Shown here in pieces: positions 11,883 through 26,800 of a DNA stretch of 64,000 nt; position 1 is the first letter of the stretch, and each line of letters opens with the position of its first letter. The position numbers and the translations under genes are program-made. Location of the stretch: NCBI RefSeq assembly GCF_032452875.1, contig NC_083882.1, positions 57,551,614 to 57,615,613 of the forward strand, read 5' to 3'. The notes beneath the pieces are model-generated. The model was not told the DNA's origin, did not search any database, and was given only the letters and a program-made list of their open reading frames with translations. The stretch comes from Bos javanicus. Lineage: Eukaryota; Chordata; Mammalia; Artiodactyla; Bovidae.

Positions 11883-14800
11883 CTGAGGAAAATAGAGAGA
11901 CACATATTAGTGGAACAGTCTTAATGTATCCCAAATCAAACTGAGGGAATCTTGCTCGCACCTTCCCTTTTGAAAAAGAAAAAAAGATAAATATGAAAGC
12001 AGCACAAATAACTCTGACCCAGGGCACTTCCTAATTGATAGCTTTGATGCCTCAATCCATGTAGGTGCCATTTCTAATGATGATAATAATAATAATAATA
12101 ACAGAGCAGTTTGGTGAGCTGGTGGCCCAGACAGTAAAGAATCTGCCTGCAATGCAGGAGACCCAGGTTCGATCCCTAGGTTGGGAAGATCCCTTGGAGA
12201 AGGGAATGGCTACCCACTCCAGTATTCTTGCCTAGAAAATCCCATGGACAGAGGATCCTGACATGCTACAGTCCATGGGGTCACAAAGAGTCGGACACAA
12301 CTGAGCCAGTAATTGCATCACACAATGTATCAATGCATGGAGTGAAGACATTTATGTCTCTAGTACAATAGTCCTGTGAGGCAGTAGTATTACTTGCTTA
12401 GGAGAGACAAGTTTGAGTCTCAGAAGGTGGTCACCCTCTTCCTTTCCATGAACAGCAAGTCTTCTGGTCACAACAGGGGCCCTGTATGCGAACTCTGCAG
12501 AAGGCTGCTCAGTGTTATTTCTTGGCAAAGGAGCCCAGTAGTGACAAGTAAGTGTCCCCTCCCACTCTAGACTCAGCCTTGAAAACAGAAGCTGCCTGCA
12601 TCAGCAAGATTTCCCGTTTATCTCAGGAAATTTGTGCCCAGGATGATGTCTGTAAAGCAGTAAATAACATTATTCTTTTTTTTCTAGAACTTCCTCAAGC
12701 TCCATTTATCCAAACAATACACTGCTTAGCCAGCTGCCTTGTCAGCAAATAGGCTGCCTTTCCATTCCAAGCCCCTGTCACGAAGGTGCTCTCCTTAGCA
12801 AAAACTATGAAACTCAGCTTTACTTCACATACATGTTATTATGGGCTTTGGGTAGGGGGGAAGCAGATGACAACTTAAGAGCTGTGATAAGGGCAAAGAG
12901 TCCCTCTCCTAGAGTACTGAAAGAGTGAAATATCTGGGCTTGAAAGAAAGATAATAAGCCCTCACTTTAAGGGAAAAAAATTCCTGCCTGTAATCTGACT
13001 GAGAGGACAGACATGGATAAAAGCAGCTGCAAACCCAACAGGAATCATTGCTTCTGTCAAGGTCCTGGCATTATCAGATGCCATAGTAACTCTGAGTGAT
13101 TACTGCTCTTCCACCAAAGCTGCCGCAGATGGTTTTGTCTCCAGTCCCTCTTCCCTAACTTAGACCGCTCTTAGAATCCTCCAGCAGAAACAACAACCTT
13201 ACCCTTTTGTTGAGGGTGGCAATCCCTGGCTCCCCTGGGGTGTCCTGGCCCTGCTTCCTATATCAAGTCAGTAAGTCCAATCTGGTTTGACTTCAGGCTG
13301 TTATGGTCATGGGCTGATGTGACCTTAATCATACTTGGACAGCATCTCTAGACCTTAATAGCAATGGGACAATTTCCCTCACCCTGTGTGGCCTAACCAT
13401 GATTCTTGGAAGGATAAGAGGAGAGCTGGGAGATAGTATGTAACCTGCTGCTTCTCTGTCTGAGAAGTTCCACCAATAAATCTTACTTTATATTTACACT
13501 CCGTGACATACCAGACATGTTCATGTCCAGGTCACACTGCATGGTCTCCCCTTTGTTGTCAGATAAAAGCTGAAGTTCCAAAAGTGTGAAAGTTGCTCAA
13601 TCATGTCCTACTCTTTGCAACCCCAGGGACTATATAGTCCATGGAATTCTCCAGGCCAGAATACTGGATAGGGTAGCTGTTCCCTTCTCCAGGGGATCTT
13701 CCCAACCCAGGAATTGAACCCACGTCTCTCACCTTGCAGGCAGATTCAGGGAAACCTAAGAATACTGGAGTGGGTAGCCTATCCCTTCTCCAAGGATTCC
13801 CCCAGGATCTTCACAACCCAGGAATCAGTCCTGGGTCTCCTCTCCTGCACTGCAGGTGGATTCTTTACCAGCTGAGCTACCAGAGAATTTAGCTGAGGTA
13901 ACTGAAGTGGAAAAGCAGATTCTTTCAGATTGTCCTATCCACCAGCTACCTTCCCATCTCCCAGCCTTGCACATGGTTTAAATGGGCAGAAACGGAATCC
14001 TTTTGAGCCAATTCACATTGTTCAGAAGCTCAAACATCAGCTTACCTGCTCTGTTCCACTGTCATGCTGAACTCCACACCAGCACAGTGTTTTGTATTTC
14101 TTAGACCAAAAGCAAAATAAATTGCAGACTGGTCTAATTAGCAGTGGTGGAATATCCTTGCCCTTTTGGAGACCTAATAATAAAAGGAAAAATGGATTAG
14201 GTGTTGCACGCTTCCAAGAGTTCCTTTAAGGATTGTCCATTGAGAACTAGGTCAGTCTTTTTGTGGTGAACCCCAAATCATGCCTGTAAGATGGGTACCT
14301 CGTTTGGCAATGCATAAGACTAGCCTATGTCTTCCTTGGCCCCAAGAAGAGGAAAGTATGTAACTGACCTGTTAGGAAGCTGATGATTACTCCAGCAGCT
14401 ATGCATCCCAGGCAGCCCACGGTGCTGTAGTGCAGGTAGGAGAGGGCATACCAGGTCTCAGCAATGGCGGGTCTGTGAAGAACAGCAGCATATCCTCAGT
14501 TCTGAGTGTGAAGTCATGATTCACAGTGACTAAGAGGATGGCTGAGGGCTCGGCATTTCTTAAAATGGTCTTCCCTGGCGGCTCAGTGGTGATGAGCCAA
14601 TGATCAACCAGGTATGATCCCTGATTGGGAAGATCCCCTGGAGGAGAAAATGGCAACCCACTCTAGTATTCTTGCCTAGGGAATCCCGAGGACAGAGGAA
14701 TCTGACAGGCTACAGTCTATGGGGTCACAAACAGTCGGACATGACTAAGCAACTAAACAACAATCTCTCAAAACCCCAAAGCTTATCTTTTTGCCATTTG

Positions 14801-17800
14801 ATAGTTTTTTTTAAATAACTGACTGTAGAGTGTTTTATATTTCACTCAACTCAATCCATTCCTGCATTACAAGTCCTACTACTATACCACAATGGCAATA
14901 AAGACCATGCTTTCCATTTCAGACATTTACTAAGCCCAGATTTAGTGTCAGAAATTGTGACAGACACTGGAGATTAAAGATAAGTAAGCCACAAAGTCTA
15001 CATATAAGAGTTAACAATCATAAAATAGACCAGCACCCCTTCGTAGAAGAACAACAAAGGATTTGGAAAATATTCAGAAAGAGTGTTAAACCCAGGCTGA
15101 TATGTGAGATGATGCCTCGGCTTGTTTTTAAAAAATGCTGCTGCTGCTGCTAAGTCTCTTCAGTCGTGTCTGACTCTGTGCGACCCCATAGACGGTAGCC
15201 TACCAGGCTCCTCCATACTTGGGATTCTCCAGGCAAGAACGCTGGAGTGGGTTGCCGTTTCCTTCTCCAATGCATGAAAGTGAAAAGTGAAAGTGAAGTC
15301 GCTCAGTCATGTCTGACTCTTAGCGACCCCATGGACTGCAGCCTACCAGGCTCCTCCATCCATGGGAGTTTCCAGGCAAGAGTACTGGAGTGGGTTGCCA
15401 TTGCCTTCTCCATTTTAAAAAATACTTAGCTGTTATTCAAGCAAAAAAAAAAAAAAAAGGTTTGTTAGAGCCAGGATTCAGCTTTCCAAGAAAAAATATA
15501 GAATAAGCACAGGAGGAAGGAAGAAATAGCGTAGTGGACCTGAGAACTGAGACTTCCAATTAACGCTCTTGCCAAGTTCATCCTTGGGCACCAGGATGCA
15601 GAGGAATGCATATTTACGTAAAGCTGGAACGCTGGGGCACTCTTTATTGCTGGGTACCATCCAGAACAACTCTCTCTTAGGAGAGCAAGATGGTCTCCTC
15701 AGACTTAGCATGAAGTGTGCACCTTTCTCTAACTTGGTGACCGTCTCTCTGGGACCTGACGCCATCTTTAAGGTGAGAATACCTGCTGGACAGCACTGGA
15801 GGCACCGATACCGTCACGTTTGATAGGCCACACTGGTCAGTCGACAAAGGCAAAGGCCATGTCTTAGAGGCTGGTGCAGGGTAAATGAAGGCCCCGATGG
15901 CCACCCAAAATGACAAGAGGATTCCGGTCAGAAGGCCTGCTAGGGCACCCTTGAAAAAGAAAAGCAAAAGTTAATGAGAGATCTGACCATTGAAAGATCA
16001 AAGCCATTGAAAGAATAATGAGATGAAAAGCCTTATGTCTCAGACATTCTGGCTTTCTACCCCCAATCCTGGCCACTTGTGCTCAAAACAGCACACTGCC
16101 TGCCTTCAAACTCCCACAGTGAGCTTTATTTAGGAATACATTGTTCCTTAAATGAAGACATTGGAGGATTTTATTGTGGTCATTTTATGTAAATTTTAGC
16201 AGGATTTATTTTCCTCTTTTTGGCTTCTCCATCCTATCACTAAAAAATACTTGTTGAATCTCAGTTCCCAGAAGAAGAGTTTCAGAAATTCAGGAAAACC
16301 TCAGATAATGGAGACACTGGGGTCATTTTCCCTTGACATCCATTGTAGCTTGTGATATAGAAATTTTTATTCCTGTATCTCTTCTCAGGTGATGCTGGTC
16401 ATGTCCTTGGACTCCCAAGTTTAGAGTTTTTGGTTTGAGTCTAAATGTTAGTCATGTCAGTTAAGGGTCATACTTCTTGATAAAAAGTTAAAAGTCAGTG
16501 AGTCACTCACTTCTCCTTCCAAGGAAACAGAATAACCCAGCAGGGATCAGGACCACCGAAAACTAAAACTGAGTCTTGCTGGTCTCTGCCAGATAGCTGA
16601 GCTTTCTCTGTGATAGAAAACAACTTGTTGGTTTCTCTATTTACTCATAAAAACGTCTCTTCAGTTACAGCACCAGAATGTTCTGTTTGTTATTGTTTAG
16701 GGAAGCTAAAGCAATGAATGAGACTTGACTACTAGAGCCCTTGGACTGCACTGCACGTTTGCTGTCACGCCTGACTCTGCAGCGCTGTGGACTGTAGCCT
16801 AACAGGCTCCTCTGTCCATAGTATCTTCCTGCCAAGAATACTGGAGTGGGTTGCCATTTCCTCCTCCAGTGATCTTCTAGACCCATAGATCGAACCCACA
16901 TCTCTTGCATCTCCTGCATTGGCAGGTGGATTCTTTATCACTAGTGCCACCAGATGCTATAAATTAATGATCAGAAAAGTATTTGCAATAACTGAGCATT
17001 GTATTATATTTCCAAATAAGTGTTCCTTTTTAGTTATTTTTACTACACAGTCATCCAACCAATATTTACTTAAGGACATACCATTAGCTTGTACTGGGGC
17101 TTCTCCAGTGATGCTACGTGGTAAAGAAGAAACTGCCTGCCAATGCAGGAGACATAAGAGATGTGCGTTTGATCCCTGGGTTGGGAAGATTCCCTGGAGG
17201 AGGGCATGGAAACCCACTCCAGTATTCTTTCCTGGAGAATCCCATGGACATAGGAGCCTGGCGGGCTATAGTCCATAATGTCACAAAGAGTTGGACACGA
17301 CTGAAGTGACTTAGCACTCATGCACACACATTAGCTTGTATGGTATCTAGTATCTGTACCTTTGTCAAAACCAAGAATATCCAGCTATTAAAATATGTAG
17401 GCTGGTCTCCTCTCTCCTTCTTCAATTAGTTAATTAGCTTAATTAAGTTACTTATAATTTGGGGTAACTAAATATAGAAAAGAAAATTTATACTTTTAAA
17501 GTTTTCAAAGTTGGGTTTTAAATAAACTATTTCTGATCTTAGTATCTGTTTTATATTTCATTTTGTGGGCTCTTAATTTAGAGAAGACAACTTAAACCCT
17601 AAAGAGTTAGCATTGATGCCATAAAATATGATATTTCATGACTGGCTTTTACTTTGTTTTCTGCTCTTAATACAGACTCACAGATTAAGAGATTGGAGGG
17701 CTAGTGCTCTATTTAGATCTACTATGGAAAGAAGACCTCATTTTTTTCTGGCAAAGACAAATGGCCTTTCCAAGGAGGACTGAGACAAGAGTGGCTGGGC

Positions 17801-20800
17801 CCGATCTCAGCTGGAAGTGTGCAGAAGGGTGTGGGAGACTTACCTTCCAGTTCACAAAAGGGAACAGAATTCCCAGAGAGAACAAGCCCAGCATCGGCCC
17901 CCCACACATGCCGTGGATGCTGAGGGCAGCCTGTGGAGCAAAGCAGATCAGATCAACAAACTATATTCCCCTGAATCTGTGGCCCACCCAGGACCAGCTC
18001 CCTTTCTTGGACATGTGGTGAAATACGGTCCTAGTCCTGACTGTGTGCTTTCTCAAAATTAATTATGTGCTTTCTCAAAATCATTTCTCGCTTCTGGGCT
18101 CATTGATAAGCATTACATAAAAAAACAAAAATATCTATAAACATACGTGTGTGTGTGTGTGTGTGAACACAGACAATTTGGATTGAGTAGAATAAGTTTT
18201 CCCGCAAGCTGGAAATTACTGATTTGTTTATATTTTCTATCTTGTCAAAAAGCTTTTGTAGGGGGGTGGGAGAGAGGTCCAAGTGGGAGGGGATATATGT
18301 ATACATATGACTGACTTGCTTCATTGTACAGCAGAAACTAACACAACATGGTAAGGGGATTGTAACACAGTTTTTAAAAAGAAAGCTTTTTTAATAATTT
18401 ATTTAATAAATATATCTATAACTTGGTTGCCTATCTTATGCAGTTGATCCAGTTGTTTTCATTTAGTTTGAACAACTCTATTATTTTGACAATAATTATT
18501 AACCCACTTTTGCTATTTCACCAGAATACCTCAAGGATGTTGCAGCATTAATTTGGAACATGGTGGGGAGGCCATTGGATACTCCATATCCTATATCCCA
18601 TTGTTATGGCTCCGTCTCCTTTGTATATAGAGGGAGTTTGGCAAATGCATTTCCATCTCTCTTAGCCATTAAGTTGTTGAACCCAGTGAATTGGCAATGG
18701 GTTTTAATTAAACTAGTTTTCTATCAACTTATATAGTTTTGTACCATAGCTTTTCGAAAGTCTTTAACATACACAGGCACCGATAAGCCTGGAAGGGAAC
18801 ATGTACTTAAGTATATGCATGCGTGCACACACAAACGCACACACAAACACACACACAAAGCTACTCTGCAATGCAACCCTAGTTCTATCCATACAACTAT
18901 AGGGCTGTTAGATCAAGGGGCTGTGATAAGAATGCTCTAAACATTTTATACATCTTTTCTGTTTGTCAGGCACCAGCTCCATGTCTTATGTGTCAGATAA
19001 TAGAGATGAACTAACTTGGCACTCTAAACAAATGATCTCATTTCATCCCCACAATTACCCTGCTTAGTTGATAGCACTAACTGGATCTTACAGGTGAGAA
19101 ATTTGGACTGAAAGAAAGCATATTCAAGGTATACTCTCAGAATGTTGCAGAGGTGAGATTTAAAAGTCTGAAGTCAGTTTTGTTTGGCTCTAAAACCCAT
19201 ATTTTCTCTTCTAAAAGCAAGTCCCACCTAAAAAAAGACAAAAGCGTGGACAACCGTCATGGTCTCCTTTTTTCTGTTTAAGGGGAAAAAGTTCTTTGAA
19301 AGAGCTCATCACTAAGAGAATATTTAGATTCTCATTTTGACTCTGCCACATGTAAATATAATCTGGTGAAACTTCAGTTATTAATTCAGATTTATTTTAC
19401 TTCAGAGAGTCTTCTTTCTCTAATAAAATAAAATAGAAGTAGGACCAAAGGGACTTCAAGTCCAATCCAGCTATAATATAAATTCTTTTGTCCAGAAAAA
19501 TGAGCTACAATGCACTGTGATGATTGCTTTTCCAGGATAATTTTTAGAGAAATCAATGCCACAGATAGATCTTTGACAAGATGGAGATAGATAAAATTAC
19601 AGTAGATACTCTCCCCCAAAGTCAATACTTAATAGTCTTCACATTTTCTCTGCTGATTGATAGTATTAATTTCTAGTTGCTATGGTTGCTGAATTTGGAA
19701 GCTAACTTACTAGCTATTATATGGGAGAATCAATAAATTAGGATAAATGTTTATTTCCCTTGTAGGAGAAAAATAATGATCAATCTTTTACAAAGTCCTT
19801 GGCCAATATTCTCTGGGTAAGGGGGAAGTCTTCATGTGATAAAAGAGAAATAAATCAAAGAGTTTCTGGATTTTAAAAATACATATTTCTGTAATATACA
19901 AAACCAACTTCAATTTCTTGTCTTTCTTTTTGTCATTAAGTATGTTTTATTGAAGGAAGACAGAGCTCATTTAATAGCCCCTACCCCAATGGCCAAATCT
20001 CATTTAAGCCCCTGCTGCAAGGAGAGGATTGCAGCTAAAGAAATGTGTTTCAGTACGAGGTGTCCTAGCCTTCTCAGATGACAAATGGAGATCAAAATAA
20101 CTGCTTCTAATACCTGCTTCCTAGGATTTTTGTGTGTGTGCCTGTTTGAGAGTATTCAATGTGGAATGCAATAGAATCTAAACAGAACCTGCACTCTGGA
20201 GCACATGATAATCACCCCTGAAATATTATCCACCATTATTATCATCTTACTATTATCTTCTTACCTCCCCTGTTGGTGAGCTCTCTGATCCCTGAGGTGT
20301 GTCATTTGATAGTTGGACTGTTTTGAAATCTAGAATGTACTTCTTTTTATACTTCGAAAGAAAGAAAGATCACCACCCACTCTCACAGAAAACAAACAAA
20401 GCACTTTCTTAAATTGGGGAAAAATATAAGTGTAGAGATTGTGGTATGCATGGGAAGCCTGGAGTGCTGCAGTCTGTGGGGTTGCAAACAGTCAGACATG
20501 ACTTAGCAACTGAACAACAATAACAGAGGCCATTGCAGCCCTCAGCAGAACTATTGAGTTGGCCAAAAAGTACATTCCAGTTTTCTGGAAGATCCTGAAT
20601 GAACTTTTCGACCAACCCAGTAGCTGATGGCCATTAAGACAGCAGCATAATAGATAGAATTACTTTTCCCAGAGAGAACTCCACAAATCATTAGGTACCA
20701 GATCTCCATTGGTTACTCTACTGGTGTGGCTGACGAAGGTCTGTCTAGTCAAAGCTATGGTTTTTCCAGTAGTCATGTATGGATGTGAGAGTTGGACTAT

Positions 20801-23800
20801 AAAGAAAGCTGAGAGCTGAAGGATTGATGCTTTTGAACTGTGGTGTTGGAGAAGACTCTTGAGAGTCCCTTGGACTGCAAGGAGATCCAACCCAGTCCAT
20901 CCTAAAGGAAATCAGTCCTGAATATTCATTGGAAGGACTGACACTGAAGCTGAAACTCCAATTCTTTGGCCACCTATTGTGAAGAACTGACTCATTTGAA
21001 AAGACCCTGATGCTGGGAAAGATTTAAAGCAGGAGTAGAAGGGGATGACAGAGGATGAAATGGTTGGATGGCATCACTGACTCAAAGGACATGAGCTTGA
21101 GTAAGCTCCAGGAGTTGGTGATGGACAGGGAGGCCTGGTGTGCTGCAGTCCATGGGATTGCAAAGAGTTGGACATGACTGAGCAACTGAACTGACTGATG
21201 CTACCTGCCCCTCCTATCATCTTCTCTCCCTGTAGATGATTCTATGGTCACATATTTAAAATGAAACAGCTTACTAGGTTTTCCCAGAGCCTTTGCTATG
21301 GTACTGTGTGCTGTAGCTTTCTGAAAGGGTAATGCATTGGAAAATTAAATGGTATATTATAGTTGTCTTTCTGCACCTGTCAAATCAGATGTCTTCAGAG
21401 AAGCAAGGAGAGCATTTTAGACACAAATCTCTCTCCTAGGAAACAACACATCAATGTGTTCATTTCTTGCCCACTGGCATCCCCTAGACTGTGTGAACTT
21501 TGTGACACACATTTTAACCAATCAGGAAAGGAAGCAAGCCTAGCATACTTATTTGAATAAGGACAAGCATCCCTCACAGCTCCCTCTTCATGGTAAGCTT
21601 GATGTGTTACACCAGTGTTGCAGGAGACCTTATCTATTCTGGAGCCTTTCATGCCTCAATGGCAAATAAGCTTAACATGGAACTATCTCTGGAAGAAAAC
21701 AATTTATTGTTTCAAATTCTCACCAAATTGGACATGGTGATACATCCTTAAAACAACATTGTTAACCAACTATACGCCAATAAAAAATAGACAGAAAAAA
21801 GAGTAAATAATGATTGTATAAAGGGGAGAAAACAAAGGGGCACAAAGCATCAGAGGTAACTTGGAAATAAACCGTAAAAGGGGGCTTCCCCAATGGTTCA
21901 CTGGGTAAAGAATCTACCTGCATCGCAGGAGACAAAGGAAACATTGGGTTTGATCCCTGGGTCAAGAAGATCCTCTGGAGAAGGAAATGGCAGCCCACTC
22001 CAGTATTCTTGCCTGAAGAATCCCCATGGACAGGGGAGCCTGCAGGGCTATAGTCCATAGGGTCGCAATGAGTCAGACATGACTTAGTGACTAAGCATGC
22101 AAACCTTAAAAAATGCTGTCGAGGTCACTACAGTCAGTCAGTTCTGCTGTGTGGAGGGGGAGATATCAAAGTCCTCAAAAGTTGTAAAGAGATCAGCAAG
22201 TAACTGTCATTAAATAAAGCTCATACTTAGCACAGAGGACAGGACGTTTCCAGTCCCACAACTTCTCTTATAAAGACAGAGGATGAAATGGTTGTTACAG
22301 TACTAAACTACCCAACTCAGTTTCCTGTACTTCAAAAAGGAAATAATGGAACCTATGTAGAGAGTCATTGGAAGGATCAAGCAAGATCCACTGCTCTGGA
22401 AACTAAAACACATCCTATAAAAGTCAGTGATGACTATTCCCTCATTCTCACTCATTTATACATTTAAACAGCATGTATTAAAAACCTAAACCATGCCAAG
22501 AAAATATAAAGGATGTTCAAATTATACAAAGATGTGAAAGAATTAAGATGGTTGATGTAGACTATGAAGATTGCTTATCTGATGATGTTTTGTGAGTTGG
22601 GCAATTTGAGGAAGGAAAAGGGGGAGCTCAGAAGACTTGGGTCATAAACATGGTTTAACTACTAACTAGCTGAGAGAACTTGAGCAGGATGTTTTCATTT
22701 TTTTCTGTATCATTTACAAAATAAATGTTGAAACAAATTATCAGCACTTTCTAGTGCTGACATAAGCACTGGAAGGTACTTCAGCACTGACTTCCCTGAT
22801 GGCTCAGACAGTAAAGCATCTGCCTACAATGCAGGAGACCTGGGTTCAATCCCTGGGTTGAGAAGATCTCCTGGAGAAGGAAATGGCAACCCACTCCAGT
22901 ATTCTTGCCTGGAGAATCCCATGGATGCAGAAGCCTGGTAGGCTGCAGTCCATGGGGTCGCAAAGACTCGGAAATGACTGAGTGACTTCACTTTCCTTCA
23001 CTTTCAGCATTGTTAATAGGTAGAGGTGGGCTCATTTCCAAGGTCTATCATGCTTTGGTTATATGAATTTGGGACAGTTCTTCACCTCTCTACTTCTTAG
23101 TTTCATCACCTGTGACATTGGTACATTACTCATACTACATCTTAGGGAAGTGATGAGGATCAAATGAGGTAATACATTCGAGACTGCAGCTAGACCATAA
23201 TAAGCATTCTATAAATGTTCATTTTAATTATTGATTTTACTAGTATGATTATCCTAGTTTTATTTAAGGATAATAAATTCTCAGATCTATCATTACCTGT
23301 ATGACACCACCCATGAGGGATGCAGCCACAGCTGTGGAGGTACATATCACGCCAAATAAAAGACCTGAAGAAAGAAAATGCATGACTGTCATCCGACCTG
23401 CTTTGAGGGGTTTCTTGAGCTCCTACTCAGGGTCTTCTCTCATGCAAGCCATATTGGAAGGGGTCTCGGGAAGGATTGTCTACCCCATGTAGCTATCACA
23501 AACCCCAAGAAGGGCACTGATGAGAATTTCTCCCACAATACATGCTTTCCTCGGTCAGGCAGAATGAGCTGGAATCCAGCCTTGAGGAGGCTTCTCTACA
23601 GGATTTAAGAAGAAAACTGTCATGTTGAAGCAACATGAAGATGCAGAAAGATCACTGGTCTACAGACTAATCCAGACTAAATTAGTGAGAATTAAGTCCA
23701 TTTCACGGAGAAGGCAATAGCATCCCAGTCCAGTACTCTTGCCTGGAAAATCCCATGGACGGAGGAGCCTGGTGGGCTGCAGTCCATGGGGTCGCAAAGA

Positions 23801-26800
23801 GTTGGACATGACTGAGCGACTTCACTTTCACTTTTCACTTTCCTGCATTGGAGAAGGAAATGGCAACCCACTCCAGTGTTCTTGCCTGGAGAATCCCAGG
23901 GATGGGGGAGCCTGGTGGGCTGTCGTCTATGGGGTCCCACAGAGTCGGACACAACTGAAGTGACTTAGCAGCAGCAAGTCCATTTCAACCACTTACCTAT
24001 AATCAGCTGAAGAAATTACTAACTTCTCTGGGATATATGCAGTTTTTCATCTTTAAAATAGCTAAATATCTATTCACTTTACCTCGTAGATTTTGAAAAT
24101 CTGGAAATTTTTTCTGGTCTTTTCATGCTTTATTCATAACCTCCTCATGGGCCTCAGTATATTGCATAAGGATTTCTTTGTTTACATGGCTATGTTGGAG
24201 CACCATGAGGGTCATCAGGGTACCACGCTCTGAAGCATCTTACGCAGTGTGCCTCTAGCATCAGAGGATCTTGCTGGATGAATCAGCATATCTTGGTTAT
24301 CTTTTAAAGGTGATATCTTTTTCTAAGCCATATTTTAAAAAACAATTGTTTTCATACATCTTTGTTTAAAAACTACCTTAAAACTATTCAATTCCCATTA
24401 AAACCCATAGACTAAATGAGAAAGGGTGAGAGACAAGGAGCTGGAGATAGATAGAGACACAGTGACAAAAATAGAGAAAATTATTTTTCTCATTTTATTT
24501 GAAATTCTCTCTCAGGTAAATATTTGGCTCAGTTCCCAATGTCACCATTAATTTCACTGAGTATGTCAAACACTTTCAAAATGCCAATGCTATAAATACC
24601 ACTTTCCCCAAAGATCTCATATTCTAGGAAGGGATGACATCTAAATTAATTTATCCAAGAGTACCTGTTATATAGCAAGTACTATATGCTTGTTATGATT
24701 ATTATTATTATATCAGATTTGGTATGTGATATCCATAATATTTATTACCAGGAATTCACTTTTAAGATGAAATCAGAGTAGCAACTTTAAAGCTGTAGTT
24801 TCGAATCTCTCAATAAAACATAGAAAAACAAGGAAACCTACACAATAACAATAAAACCAAGTTTGACCAGTAAACCAATAAACTTGACCAATAAACTTTC
24901 AGAATTATAAAATTGCTCCCTTTATTTTTAAAGATGATAGATTAGACATCAGAAATAAATGTTTGCCCTAATTCTGTGTCACTTCATGAATAAGGAGAAT
25001 TTCACCTGCCTGAAGAAAATTTAAAAGACATATTTTCTCAACTGTTAATTATCTTCTTGCTGAGCCAACAGTTATCTGTTTCAAATGGGATTCTAGGAAA
25101 CCACCCCTCAATCCAAGGGTTCTACTTTTCTGTGCTGACTAGAGAATTGATTCAGTCCCTCTCTCCCCCAAATCTTTATACACCCACCAAATAACAATCA
25201 ATAGCAACTTTCAAGGCAAGGGGCTTAGGGAAAATTGGTGGTGTTCCATGGAGACCTAGAGTGTATGGATCCACAGACAAAGCAGTAAATGTGCGCGAGA
25301 GAGAAAGCACCACAGTTTCAGAAAATCCTATGGATTTTCCCAGTGTTATAACAGCTTGGAGGATCAGAACAACCGTGAGCATAGCAGAAACTTCTACCCA
25401 GCATGTTCTTGAATATCTGCTAGAAATTGGGAATTGCATAAGAAATGATGCTCATCCACCTGCTATTAGCTGTATGTAACTCATTATGCAAGATAGTAAA
25501 AAAAAAAAATCAAGGCAATTCAATTACCCAGTTAACAAACATTTGTCAGCACCAATCTCTTGTTTGAGCATAAGTGAAAAGAAAAAAGAAAGATAGGATC
25601 CATGCCAAAATGTTGCCAAGGAAGGAAATGAATATATTAACTTAAAAGCTCAAATACAGAGTATGTTTTCTGGAAATAATTTACCTTAAGAATCATAAAA
25701 AGTATTTAGAAACTATCTGGTAATTTCAATACTATGCAAAAACATGTGGACTCAATGAAGTGAAAAGTGCAGGTCAACAGAAAACAAATGGCAAGAAAAA
25801 AACCAGCAGGATAGGGTAAACACCTATAGTTTAGGTGAGGGTGAATCCAGGTGTGAGCAGAAAGGACTACAAGGAAATTGAAAACTATGGTGTTGACCAA
25901 GCACTTCTACTCCTTGGTATTTACTAAAGAGAAATGAAAACATGTTCACGAAAGACTTGTACAAGAATATCCATAGCAGCTGTATCAAAAGCACTTCAGA
26001 CTTAAATAATCCAGGTACATCAATAGAAGTTAAAAAAAAAAAAAAAAACAGTGTATCTATACAATGTCATACTACTCAGCCATAAAAAGGGATGAAATAC
26101 TGATACACAAAACACTATGAATGTATCTCAAACATATTGTGCTGAGTGAAAGGAGTCTTACAAAAACAAATGTGTACTGTGTGATTCTATTTACCTAAAA
26201 TTCTGCTGCTGCTGCTGCTGCTAAATCGCTTCAGTCGTGTCCGACTCCGTGCGACCCCATAGACGGCAGCCCACCAGGCTTATCCATCCCTGGGATTCTC
26301 CAGGCAAGAACACTGGAGTGGGTTGCCATTTCCTTCTCCAATGCATGAAAGTGAAAAGTGAAAGTGAAGTTGCTCAGTCGTGTCCAACTCTTTGCGATCC
26401 CATGGACTGCAGCCCACCTGGCTCCTCCGTCCATGGGATTTTCCAGGCAAGAACACTGGAGTGGGTTGCCATTTCCTTCTCCAATGCGTGAAAGTGAAGT
26501 TGCTCAGTCGTGTCCGACTCTTCGCGACCCCATGGACTGTAGCCTACCAGGCTCCTCAATCCGTGGGATTTTCCAGGCAAGAGTACTGGAGTGGGGTGCC
26601 ATTGCCTTCTCCAACCTAAAATTCTAGAAGAGTTAAAACTAATCTATGATGAAAAATATCATAATTACTGCCTCTGGAATGAAGTGGGAGTAGGAATTGA
26701 CCAGAATAACCAAGAGAGAACTTTCGAGGGTGATGGTAATAATTTATATCTTTAGTGGCTGAGTCACACAGGTGTATGCATTTTTCAAAACTCAGCAAAT

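Noticed and set aside
12112..12190. tRNA gene
   Set aside because: The box-like tRNA similarity (ggttcgatccct) belongs to the Bov-tA head; the same applies to all other copies. No tRNA-like fold without the SINE body was found.
26205..26613. Regularly spaced direct repeats that could suggest an array such as CRISPR
   Set aside because: The units are Bov-A SINE monomers of about 115 bp with linkers, in a mammalian genome and enclosed by a retrotransposition target duplication.
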